Shown here piece after piece: positions 1-5,346 of a stretch of DNA of 5,346 bases. Position 1 is the stretch's first letter, and each line of letters starts with the position of its first letter. Both the position numbers and the translations under genes were made by a program. This stretch comes from Chlamydiia bacterium (GTDB lineage Bacteria > Chlamydiota > Chlamydiia > Chlamydiales > Simkaniaceae), in the NCBI GenBank assembly GCA_020440405.1, contig JAGROF010000165.1:1-5346 (forward strand). Direction: 5' to 3'. The notes beneath the pieces were generated by a model. It did no database searches. It was not told where the DNA came from and was given only the letters and a program-made list of their open reading frames with translations.

Positions 1-52
1 GAGCGCAACAATGGCATTGTTGAGGCCAACGGTTCGACTCCGTTACGCTCCA
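1..52 (+). tRNA. tRNA-Ala (anticodon GGC), 3' part, cut by the window edge
   Basis: The window opens inside the 3' strand of the D stem (GAGC, 1-4), followed by G26. The anticodon stem CAACA (6-10) pairs perfectly with TGTTG (18-22) around the 7-base loop ATGGCAT, putting anticodon GGC at 13-15, which reads GCC/GCU alanine codons. A 5-base variable loop follows (23-27). The T arm is AACGG / TTCGACT / CCGTT (28-44) with the standard TTCGA loop. The acceptor 3' strand is ACGCTCC (45-51), with discriminator A at 52. T at 49 falls at position 70, as needed for the G3-U70 alanine identity pair, but position 3 is outside the window. The terminal CCA is not encoded (TTC follows), so it would be added by nucleotidyltransferase. 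The layout matches E. coli tRNA-Ala(GGC) as I remember it. No intrinsic terminator follows. Confidence 0.93.
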
Positions 53-53
53 T

Positions 54-971
54 TCAAAATTCTACCCCAAATCTTCCAGACAGTCCATAAAACACAAGGT
101 CCTCTGCATACCGAGACACCTTGACCGGCCTTCCATAGTCCTGCAAGGCAAGCGCTTGGTTTTGACGCCAATAATAGTCAGCCTCATACCCTAGAGAGAA
201 AAACAGTTGGGCCGCCCCTAATGGAATATCTTGACGCAGCCCAAATTGAAATGAAAGGTTCGGGGAGAAAAGGTGTGTATCTCCTTTTAATGCAATGGGG
301 GCTTCCGTATGTTTCACCTCAAAATGCCCATAGAGTAAAGCTGCTTTACACTCTCCCCAAAAGCTAATCCCCGAAAAGAGAGGCCAATTCAAGTGCATGC
401 CCAATAGCGGACCCATGCCCCGAAACCGACACCGATCTTTGACAGTGCTTTCCCGGTAAATCACTTTCTGATTCTGCTCAATCCATGTTTGCTTCACCCC
501 CAAACTAGACCCTAATCCCAATAGGCGTCCCAAGAAAGAGCTTCTTTGGAGCTCCAAAGAGAGCGCATCGTAGTCGATATGGTAAGTGGATTTGACTTGA
601 TGACTAAAAACCTGGCCACTGCCCTTTAACTTCACAAGAAGGGAAGGAGGAGTGACTCCCTTTCCTTCGGAGTCTTGGGTCCCATAATGGGTATAAATTC
701 CCAAAACTTCCCATTTAAAAAGAGGGAGAAAAACCCCACCCCCTAAACGGTACCCAAAATCCCAATCAAAGCTTTGGCTTTCAACTGCTCCCTTTCCCTT
801 CGCCAGCGAATATACATATTCAGTCCCTCCAACCTTTGCATGCCAATAAAGGGGCCCACCAAAGATTTCAACGCCGACCCATCCCCTTTCAAAAGAGGGA
901 TTTTTCTCCTCCCCCTCCTGATGAGCATACAGAGAAATTGTCAAAAAAATTGCTAAGACAAACCATTTCAT
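54..971 (-). CDS. Outer-membrane beta-barrel protein, Legionella-type/MOMP-like porin family (probable)
   Basis: This is a probable secreted beta-barrel of the outer membrane. From the ATG at 971 the N-terminus MKWFVLAIFLTISLYA is a compact signal peptide with likely cleavage after SLYA. The rest alternates aromatic and hydrophobic residues with short polar turns and has many Gly, Tyr, Phe and Trp. It ends in ...GRFGVEF, a C-terminal Phe as in BamA-recognised barrels. A central segment (RFRGMGPLLGMHLNW...LLYGHF) resembles the 'fixed G-x-GP-x-G...LLYG-F' pattern I associate with Legionella Lpg1974/PF05150-type porins, which are expanded in Waddlia and Simkania. Length is about 305 residues. 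The start is uncertain: ATG at 1001 and GTG at 1004 are in frame, add 10-11 residues (MRGWLWYPVS) and still leave a usable signal peptide; none has a clear ribosome binding site. The stop codon lies one base from the convergent tRNA, so no terminator separates them. Substrate or porin specificity cannot be read from the sequence. Confidence 0.72.
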   Translation of the reverse strand: MKWFVLAIFLTISLYAHQEGEEKNPSFERGWVGVEIFGGPLYWHAKVGGTEYVYSLAKGKGAVESQSFDWDFGYRLGGGVFLPLFKWEVLGIYTHYGTQDSEGKGVTPPSLLVKLKGSGQVFSHQVKSTYHIDYDALSLELQRSSFLGRLLGLGSSLGVKQTWIEQNQKVIYRESTVKDRCRFRGMGPLLGMHLNWPLFSGISFWGECKAALLYGHFEVKHTEAPIALKGDTHLFSPNLSFQFGLRQDIPLGAAQLFFSLGYEADYYWRQNQALALQDYGRPVKVSRYAEDLVFYGLSGRFGVEF

Positions 972-1009
972 GGAAACAGGATACCAAAGCCACCCTCTCA
1001 TCACAAACG

Positions 1010-1029
1010 AAATTGTCTTGAAACAATTT
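1010..1029. repeat. Perfect 7-bp inverted repeat in a divergent intergenic region; candidate operator or weak hairpin
   Basis: AAATTGT (1010-1016) and ACAATTT (1023-1029) are exact reverse complements separated by CTTGAA. The repeat lies between the minus-strand barrel gene and the plus-strand small membrane protein gene, where both promoters should sit. It runs into six T residues (1027-1032), so in plus-strand RNA it could form an AT-rich stem with a U tract, but the stem has only one G-C pair and would be a poor terminator. An operator for a dimeric regulator is an equally simple reading. No convincing -35/-10 pair was found on either strand here. TTGAAA (1018-1023) has only a poor -10 (TATGGA, 1041-1046) at 17-bp spacing. 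Confidence 0.4.
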
Positions 1030-1053
1030 TTTCATCTTTTTATGGATGGAATT

Positions 1054-1215
1054 ATGAGCCTATCCACAAATTCTATTATTTATTCTTCCGCTCTTTTCTG
1101 TATCTTTTTGCTTTTCTATTTTTCGCCGTTGTTTCATGAACAAAGGGCTCAAATAGAAAAGCAAAAATATCCTAGAAAAGACTGCGAAATCATTAACAAT
1201 TTAATTTGCGGATAG
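1054..1215 (+). CDS. Small single-pass membrane protein of unknown function
   Basis: About 53 residues from the ATG at 1054. The start is chosen because a purine-rich GGATGGA (1044-1050) lies just upstream and because a longer reading from 970 would run through the 5' end of the divergent barrel gene and the inverted repeat. An ATG at 1042 is also possible. After a short polar N-terminus comes one strongly hydrophobic stretch (SIIYSSALFCIFLLFYF, roughly residues 7-23), long enough for one membrane helix. A basic, charged tail follows (HEQRAQIEKQKYPRKD) and then a hydrophobic end (IINNLICG). The stop is 4 bases before the methyltransferase start, suggesting one transcript and perhaps translational coupling. 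I recognise no family. Codon choice looks ordinary for the window, but a 53-residue ORF can arise by chance, so its reality is not certain. Confidence 0.45.
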   Translation: MSLSTNSIIYSSALFCIFLLFYFSPLFHEQRAQIEKQKYPRKDCEIINNLICG

Positions 1216-1219
1216 ACTC

Positions 1220-1768
1220 ATGAAGTTCTTTAATCTCGATCCCCATATCGTGAATCGATGGGATTATTTAAAGTTTCTGATTACTGCAAACTGCATTTCC
1301 ATCAAAAGGATTGCGGAAGTGGGGGTTTGGGCAGGAGAAAACGCCAAACACCTAAGGCATTTTTTTCCTGAGGCCCACATCTATTTGATCGACCCATTTT
1401 ATCCTGATCCCCTTTATCTTGAGAGGGGCACCCCTTCCTCAAAAAACAAAAAACTCTATGAAGCAACCTATCAAGCGCTTTGCAAAGCTTTTGAAAACGA
1501 TCCTCTCACCACCATTTTAAGAGCCACTTCAGTCGGAGGGTCTAAGCAAGTTCCTGATAACTTAGACCTTGTTTTTATTGACGGCGATCACAGTTATGAA
1601 CATGTCAAGCAAGACATTCTAACATGGAAACCTAAGATGCGCCCTGGAGGGCTCCTTGCAGGTCATGACTTCCGTCTAGATTTTCCCGAAGTGATGCGAG
1701 CGGTTCATGAATGTCTCCCTGAGCGGTTTATTGTGGGGAAAGATGCTGTCTGGGCGACCATTACATAA
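1220..1768 (+). CDS. Class I SAM-dependent methyltransferase (Methyltransf_24-like), substrate unknown
   Basis: 182 residues with a compact Rossmann-fold methyltransferase layout. Motif I is IAEVGVWAGENAKHL (31-45), the glycine-containing SAM loop after beta-1. Strand 2 ends in the acidic LIDPF (56-60), D58 being the likely ribose-contacting residue. The most diagnostic part is LDLVFIDGDHSYEHVKQDI (115-133) followed by MRPGGLLAGHDF (140-151). The IDGDHSYE...D...W...L.PGG...GHD series is typical of the Methyltransf_24/PF13578 group, whose members often sit in glycan or secondary-metabolite loci, with D121, D123, H149 and D150 as candidate metal or substrate residues. No signal peptide or membrane segment is seen, so it should be cytoplasmic. 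The start ATG has a weak GGA seven bases upstream, inside the last codons of the preceding small ORF. Its 3' end overlaps the convergent glucokinase by 8 bp. The class call is firm; the substrate (sugar, lipid, small molecule or protein) is not determinable. Confidence 0.85.
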   Translation: MKFFNLDPHIVNRWDYLKFLITANCISIKRIAEVGVWAGENAKHLRHFFPEAHIYLIDPFYPDPLYLERGTPSSKNKKLYEATYQALCKAFENDPLTTILRATSVGGSKQVPDNLDLVFIDGDHSYEHVKQDILTWKPKMRPGGLLAGHDFRLDFPEVMRAVHECLPERFIVGKDAVWATIT

Positions 1769-2741
1769 GATGTTTTGCATAGTAAGTTGAACCCAAAAGG
1801 GCTGTCCGGTCATTGAGAACAACCTTAATTGGAATGGCTTCCAAAAGGTGAGAAAACCGCCCTTTCCCTGTAAAGGAGTGGAAAAAGTCTCCCCGTTTTA
1901 AGACCCCCATAATTTTAGGAGCAATCCCTCCTCCTATAAAGACTCCTCCAAGGGCAAGCATTTTTAAAGCAACATTTCCTGCTTCAGATCCATAAATGGA
2001 AACAAACAACTCAAGTGTTTGTGAGCAGGCTTTGGATGCTCCACTTAACCCCTTCTCAGAAATGAGTCGAGGGGCATCCCCAGAAGCAATCTCTTTATAG
2101 GTTTCTTCCTTTTCAGAGACCTGTTTCGTCTCCACCATAAATTGATAAAGATTGTAAAGTCCAGGACCTGAAAGGATCCTTTCGTAGGAAACGTGTCCAA
2201 ACCTTTTCCGTAAATACCGGAGAAGCGCATCCTCTCTATCATTGCGCGGAGCAAAGTCTGTATGTCCTCCTTCACAAGCAAAAGGATAGTGGCGTCGCCC
2301 ATCGTAGTAAATTCCCGCCTCTCCAAGCCCTGTTCCTGCAGAAACCATGGCTTGATTTCCCTCCGCCTTAGGATCTCCCGTATTGAGAACATAAAACTCT
2401 TCTTCTTTCAACATGTTGAGCCCATAAGCATTAGCTTCTAAGTCGTTAATCAAAGATACCTTTTCGAAATGGAGTTCTGTTTTTAGCTCTTCAGCATCAA
2501 TCAACCAGGGAAGATTCGTTGCCTGACTTTTTCCCTTCTTCACGGGACCTGCAATCCCGAAACACGCTTTTGCAACGGAGAGGTTTTGACCTTCTAAGAA
2601 CTCCTTCACAATCGAGCGCAAATTGGGATATTTTTTACTGGGAAACTTCTCTTCTTTTACACATTCCATCTTTCCCTTTTCTTCAATGTAAAGTGCAAGA
2701 TGGGTTTTTGTTCCCCCAATGTCTCCAGCTAAATATGTCAT
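1761..2741 (-). CDS. glk: Glucokinase (ATP:glucose 6-phosphotransferase), Glk family
   Basis: 326 residues, close to the 321 of E. coli Glk. It would phosphorylate cytosolic glucose to glucose 6-phosphate with ATP, feeding glycolysis, the pentose phosphate route and glycogen synthesis. The N-terminal phosphate loop DIGGTKTHLAL is at 7-17. TNLPW (76-80) is the sugar-side loop. LINDLEANAYG (97-107) carries N99 and the catalytic base D100. SAGTGLGEA (134-142) is the second phosphate motif. CEGGHTDFAP (156-165) gives E157 and H160, and YERILSGPGL (186-195) gives E187. These positions equal the glucose-contacting residues of E. coli Glk as I recall them. GGVFIGGGIAP (265-275) is the adenosine motif. 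All key residues are intact. The ATG at 2741 directly precedes MTYLAGDIGGT, leaving no room for a later start; its ribosome site is weak (AAAG). The gene is divergent from recA and convergent with the methyltransferase, with an 8-bp overlap and no terminator visible. Confidence 0.95.
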   Translation of the reverse strand: MTYLAGDIGGTKTHLALYIEEKGKMECVKEEKFPSKKYPNLRSIVKEFLEGQNLSVAKACFGIAGPVKKGKSQATNLPWLIDAEELKTELHFEKVSLINDLEANAYGLNMLKEEEFYVLNTGDPKAEGNQAMVSAGTGLGEAGIYYDGRRHYPFACEGGHTDFAPRNDREDALLRYLRKRFGHVSYERILSGPGLYNLYQFMVETKQVSEKEETYKEIASGDAPRLISEKGLSGASKACSQTLELFVSIYGSEAGNVALKMLALGGVFIGGGIAPKIMGVLKRGDFFHSFTGKGRFSHLLEAIPIKVVLNDRTALLGSTYYAKHLM

Positions 2742-2750
2742 ATCTTTGTA

Positions 2751-2778
2751 TTACCATGTTATCGAAATTTTAACCATG
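2751..2778. repeat. Short direct repeat (TWACCATG) between glk and recA
   Basis: TTACCATG (2751-2758) and TAACCATG (2771-2778) match at 7 of 8 positions and start exactly 20 bp apart, about two helical turns, in the 92-bp divergent region. Tandem half-sites on one DNA face could bind a regulator of glk or recA, but the match is short and may be chance. Confidence 0.2.
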
Positions 2779-2798
2779 CTTCTAATCGCAAATGTGTA

Positions 2799-2804
2799 TA
2801 TACT
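2799..2804 (+). promoter_or_regulatory. Putative -10 element of the recA promoter
   Basis: TATACT (2799-2804) matches the sigma70/sigma66 -10 consensus at 5 of 6 bases and would place the transcription start about 24 bases before the recA ATG. No good -35 hexamer lies 16-18 bp upstream and there is no TGn extension, so the assignment rests on the -10 alone. No E. coli-type LexA box (CTG-N10-CAG) is visible, consistent with the absence of a LexA-controlled SOS response that is assumed for chlamydiae. Confidence 0.4.
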
Positions 2805-2833
2805 GAAAAGAAAAAACCGAAAAAGGATCGATC

Positions 2834-3856
2834 ATGTCAAACCCAGAAGATGCTGCAAAGAAAAAAGCGTTAGAACTTGCAATGTCCCACATTGAAAAAC
2901 AGTTTGGGGCTGGAGCTATTATGTCTCTTGGTGCCCATTCCTTAAACCGTGCGATCAGCTCGATCAAAACTGGAGCGATTTCTCTAGATCTCGCCTTAGG
3001 TATTGGTGGGGTTCCTCGTGGACGTGTTGTAGAAATTTACGGTCCAGAATCTTCAGGAAAATCCACACTTGCTACACACATTGTTGCAAACTGTCAAAAA
3101 GAAGGGGGAGTGGCTGCATACATCGATGCAGAACATGCTTTAGATCCTTCCTACGCGGCAAAAATTGGGGTCAATTTAGATGATCTCATGATTTCTCAAC
3201 CTGACTGCGGAGAAGACGCCTTAAACATCGCAGAAATGCTTGCACGCTCAAGTGCTGTAGATGTGATCGTCATTGACTCTGTTGCAGCTCTCGTTCCAAG
3301 ATCAGAGCTAGAGGGAGAAATTGGAGATGCACATGTTGGCCTACAAGCACGTCTCATGTCTCAAGCGCTTAGAAAGCTCACTTCAACCCTTTCTAAAAGC
3401 AATACCTGCGCAATTTTCATCAACCAAATCCGCGAAAAAGTTGGCATCATGTTCGGAAATCCTGAAACCACTTCTGGCGGCCGCGCGTTAAAGTTTTACG
3501 CTTCAGTTCGCATGGATATCCGACGCATTGCTGGCATTAAAGGTCCTGAAAACACAGATATTGGAAACCGTGTCAAAGTCAAAGTTGTGAAAAACAAGAT
3601 GGCGCCCCCGTTTAGAATTGCGGAATTCGACATTTTGTTTAACGAGGGAATTTCTCGTACCGGCTCCTTGATTGATTTAGGTGTTGAACAAGGAATTATC
3701 GATAAGAAAGGAACGTGGTATAGTTACGGAGAAAAACGCCTTGGACAAGGAAAGGAAGCGACACGCGAAGAACTCAAAAAGGATCCTGAACTTGCGGATG
3801 AAATTGAACGTCTTATTATGGAAAAAGTTCGGGGAGAACTGGCTCTAGCGAAATAA
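2834..3856 (+). CDS. recA: RecA recombinase
   Basis: 340 residues. The ATP-dependent strand-exchange protein of homologous recombination and repair; it forms filaments on single-stranded DNA in the cytoplasm. Walker [10 protein letters not shown] is at 70-78, catalytic E100 in AEHALDP (99-105), and Walker B VIVIDS at 144-149. Loop L1 is around [20 protein letters not shown] (154-173). Loop L2 begins at [20 protein letters not shown] (197-216), with the allosteric Gln198 and the GGRALKFY motif. The N-terminal helix (residues 5-25) ends in the [13 protein letters not shown] signature. The ATG at 2834 has an AAGGA site (2823-2827) with 6-base spacing. Overall wording, especially [23 protein letters not shown] and [21 protein letters not shown], is very close to chlamydial RecA. 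The C-terminus stops at ...VRGELALAK and lacks the acidic tail of E. coli RecA. The gene is monocistronic: it is divergent from glk, and its intrinsic terminator lies 15 bases past the stop, within the convergent ispA gene, which it overlaps by 12 bp. Confidence 0.98.
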   Translation: MSNPEDAAKKKALELAMSHIEKQFGAGAIMSLGAHSLNRAISSIKTGAISLDLALGIGGVPRGRVVEIYGPESSGKSTLATHIVANCQKEGGVAAYIDAEHALDPSYAAKIGVNLDDLMISQPDCGEDALNIAEMLARSSAVDVIVIDSVAALVPRSELEGEIGDAHVGLQARLMSQALRKLTSTLSKSNTCAIFINQIREKVGIMFGNPETTSGGRALKFYASVRMDIRRIAGIKGPENTDIGNRVKVKVVKNKMAPPFRIAEFDILFNEGISRTGSLIDLGVEQGIIDKKGTWYSYGEKRLGQGKEATREELKKDPELADEIERLIMEKVRGELALAK

Positions 3857-4708
3857 GGCAACTGTCTGTTGAAACTCGGGAGTCCAAATCCCGAGTTTTT
3901 CCATTTGCTGAGAAAACAGTTCGATTTCCTTTTCAAGCCTTTGCTGCGCTGCACTTTCCCCTAAAACATGAACGATATTGATTGAGCCTTCACCATCTTG
4001 ATCGATATCTCCTATATCATCCCAGATTTGAAACGCCATCCCAAAGTGATAGGCTGCTTTACGTACATCATCTAACTGTTGATGCGCCCCTCCCCCAAAC
4101 ACCCAACCGAACTCAAACGCAATTTCAAAAAGCGTCACAGTTTTCTTATAAATCACATCCAAAACTTCTTCTTTGGAGTGATCCTTTGGAAAAAGATCCT
4201 TAAACTGCCCTCCAACAGCACCTGACATTCCCGCGCACCGCGTTGCAGCATCTAAAGCTACCACACAACAACTCTCTGCTTCTTCACAAAATGGCGCTTT
4301 TTGCTCTGCTAAAACTTGAACAGCGTGGAAAATTTTTTCATATCCTGCAGAAATGAGCGCATAGCTTGCTAAAACAGCAACTGTCTCTCCAAACATCTTA
4401 TGTAAAGCGGGTTTGTTTCTGCGAAAATCATCGTTATCCATGCAAGGAAGATCGTCAGCAATCAATGAAGCGGTATGAAAATACTCAACAGAAAGACACG
4501 CTTCTAAAACAGGAAGGTCGTTGCCCAAAGCTTCAGCGACCATCATGACAATTAGTGGCCGAACCCGTTTCCCTCCATTCATTAAGGCATACTCACAGGC
4601 GTCGCGCAACTTATTTTGATCACCTAGCCGAAGGATGTTTTTCTCTAAATGCTCCTCAAATTCTTTCTTTAGAGGTTTAAGGAGGGACGCTCTAGGAGCT
4701 TTCAGCAT
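3845..4708 (-). CDS. ispA: Short-chain (E)-polyprenyl diphosphate synthase (farnesyl/geranylgeranyl diphosphate synthase)
   Basis: 287 residues. It would condense isopentenyl diphosphate with allylic diphosphates in the cytoplasm to give the C15 or C20 precursor of undecaprenyl phosphate, quinones and other isoprenoids. GGKRVRP (45-51) is the IPP-binding motif. [20 protein letters not shown] (81-100) contains the first aspartate-rich motif in the bacterial DDxxxxD form. GGQFKDL (166-172) and YKKT (187-190) are conserved substrate and diphosphate contacts. [13 protein letters not shown] (226-238) is the second aspartate-rich motif. Chain length is not safely readable; H78 and F77 before the first motif suggest a short product. 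The ATG at 4708 has an AAGGA site (4715-4719) inside the upstream beta-helix gene and overlaps it by 17 bp, so the two are translationally coupled. The last codons carry the recA terminator on the opposite strand and overlap recA by 12 bp. The C-terminal end after the last helix is slightly short for the family. Confidence 0.94.
   Translation of the reverse strand: MLKAPRASLLKPLKKEFEEHLEKNILRLGDQNKLRDACEYALMNGGKRVRPLIVMMVAEALGNDLPVLEACLSVEYFHTASLIADDLPCMDNDDFRRNKPALHKMFGETVAVLASYALISAGYEKIFHAVQVLAEQKAPFCEEAESCCVVALDAATRCAGMSGAVGGQFKDLFPKDHSKEEVLDVIYKKTVTLFEIAFEFGWVFGGGAHQQLDDVRKAAYHFGMAFQIWDDIGDIDQDGEGSINIVHVLGESAAQQRLEKEIELFSQQMEKLGIWTPEFQQTVALFR
3872..3900 (+). terminator. Rho-independent terminator of recA, embedded in the 3' end of ispA
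   Basis: AAACTCGGGA (3872-3881) pairs perfectly with TCCCGAGTTT (3889-3898) around the 7-base loop GTCCAAA, and the run TTTTT ends at 3900. A 10-bp stem with a GC core and a U tract, 15 bases after the recA stop, is a textbook intrinsic terminator on the plus strand. In the minus direction the hairpin has no following T run, so it should not stop ispA transcription. The same bases encode KLGIWTPEF near the end of IspA. Confidence 0.9.
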
Positions 4709-5346
4709 AATGCGTCCTTAGGTTGGATTTCTGAATGGAGCTACAGGCGCGCACAAGCGTTTTTTTCCGCAATAAAACTCCAGGATTTAAAACAGAGTTG
4801 CACCCGACCTGGGCTTGATCACCAATGATTGCTCCCATTTTTCTGAGACCTGTTTTAAACCGGTCCCCATTTACCTCAACAACAACTTCCCCATGATCCA
4901 AGCGAAAGTTTGCGCAAATGACCCCCGCTCCAATATTGACATGGTTTCCTAATACAGAATCCCCCACATAATTAAAATGGGGGGCTTGAGCTCCATCAAG
5001 AAAAACCGCATGCTTGGCTTCCGTTGCATGCCCCAGCACACAGTTTTTTCCTGTTAGAACATAGGGGCGGATATAAGCCCCATGCCGCACCGTGGAGTTT
5101 TCACCAATCAGGCAAGGTCCTTCGATATAGGCTCCAGCTTCAACGCGCGTTCCTTTTCCAATTGAAATCTTTTCTGGATTCACAAGTGTGACTCCTTCAG
5201 GAATTTGACACTCAATTTTTCCCAAGCTAAATTGATCCAAATAGGGTTTTAGCTTTTTTAAACACTCCCAAACAGGAGCTGTTGAATCAAAAAGGGCGCG
5301 ATGTTGGAACACCTGAAGTTCAAAAAATATTTCTGGGGTAGGCACC
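4692..5346 (-). CDS. GlmU-like left-handed beta-helix (hexapeptide repeat) protein, start at or beyond the window edge
   Basis: About 217 residues are visible. The N-terminal 40 (PTPEIFFELQVFQHRALFDSTAPVWECLKKLKPYL) form a short helical lead. From about residue 50 the chain is a left-handed beta-helix of imperfect hexapeptides (INPEKISIGKGTRVEAGAYIEGP-like turns). GHATEAKHAVF, APHFNYVGDSVLG and VNIGAGVICANFR resemble the acetyltransferase half of GlmU, where the helix binds acetyl-CoA and the sugar phosphate. The chlamydial homologue next to ispA is, as I recall, annotated glmU (CT629). No nucleotidyltransferase domain is visible. The helix is interrupted by a hairpin loop (residues about 150-167, GEVVVEVNGDRFKTGLRK). 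No ATG precedes the lead; the only in-window start is GTG at 5345, which may simply be an internal valine, so the gene may be 5' partial. It is the first gene of an overlapping pair with ispA. The fold call is strong; the substrate is inferred. Confidence 0.8.
   Translation of the reverse strand, partial: VPTPEIFFELQVFQHRALFDSTAPVWECLKKLKPYLDQFSLGKIECQIPEGVTLVNPEKISIGKGTRVEAGAYIEGPCLIGENSTVRHGAYIRPYVLTGKNCVLGHATEAKHAVFLDGAQAPHFNYVGDSVLGNHVNIGAGVICANFRLDHGEVVVEVNGDRFKTGLRKMGAIIGDQAQVGCNSVLNPGVLLRKKTLVRACSSIQKSNLRTHYAESS

Noticed and set aside
720..760. G/C runs in the barrel gene as a phase-variation tract
   Set aside because: The longest uninterrupted run is only 5 bases and is broken by another base before a second run of 4, too short for the usual slipped-strand switching.
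970..1053. Longer N-terminus for the small membrane protein starting at 970
   Set aside because: It would be antisense to the start region of the barrel gene and run through the inverted repeat, and it has no ribosome site; the ATG at 1054 is a simpler start.
2045..2392. 115-residue minus-strand ORF inside glk
   Set aside because: It is an out-of-frame shadow of glk, whose frame carries every family motif; the shadow protein shows no recognisable motif.
2742..2833. LexA/SOS box upstream of recA
   Set aside because: No CTG-N10-CAG or Gram-positive GAAC-N4-GTTC match is present in the 92-bp region.
3785..3833. Inverted repeat in the recA 3' end as a terminator for ispA
   Set aside because: The stem is imperfect with a loop of about 31 bases and no T run in the ispA direction; it is more likely chance within coding sequence.
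1..5346. Mobile element, CRISPR array, toxin-antitoxin or phage defence system
   Set aside because: No transposase, integrase, repeat-spacer array or defence-type domain is readable on either strand; nearly all bases are used by housekeeping-type genes.

Overview
The window looks like a core-genome segment from the phylum Chlamydiae, most likely a non-Chlamydiaceae ('environmental') lineage of the Parachlamydia/Waddlia/Simkania type. This rests on remembered family sequences, since no search could be run. RecA resembles chlamydial RecA closely along its whole length. A prenyl synthase gene follows and overlaps a GlmU-like left-handed beta-helix gene, the same pairing I recall as ispA-glmU (CT628-CT629) in Chlamydia trachomatis. 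A glucokinase is present, which Chlamydiaceae lack but amoeba-associated chlamydiae have. An outer-membrane barrel resembles the Legionella-type/MOMP-like porins that are expanded in those lineages.

Layout, left to right: the 3' two thirds of a tRNA-Ala(GGC) on the plus strand (1-52); a minus-strand outer-membrane barrel gene (54-971) whose stop codon lies one base from the tRNA; a short divergent intergenic stretch with a 7-bp inverted repeat (1010-1029); a plus-strand pair made of a small one-helix membrane protein (1054-1215) and a SAM-dependent methyltransferase (1220-1768); a minus-strand glucokinase (1761-2741); a 92-bp divergent regulatory region; recA on the plus strand (2834-3856); then a minus-strand unit of a GlmU-like beta-helix protein (4692 to the right edge) and ispA (3845-4708).

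The genes do not form one pathway. They cover DNA recombination and repair (recA), entry of glucose into metabolism (glk), isoprenoid chain synthesis (ispA), a probable sugar-nucleotide or acyl-transfer function (beta-helix protein), an unassigned methyltransferase and an outer-membrane protein. The notable feature is compaction: every convergent or tandem boundary overlaps or nearly touches, and the recA intrinsic terminator lies inside the last codons of ispA on the opposite strand. I see no mobile element, CRISPR array, phage gene or clear new multi-gene system. The least understood parts are the small membrane protein/methyltransferase pair and the palindrome upstream of it.
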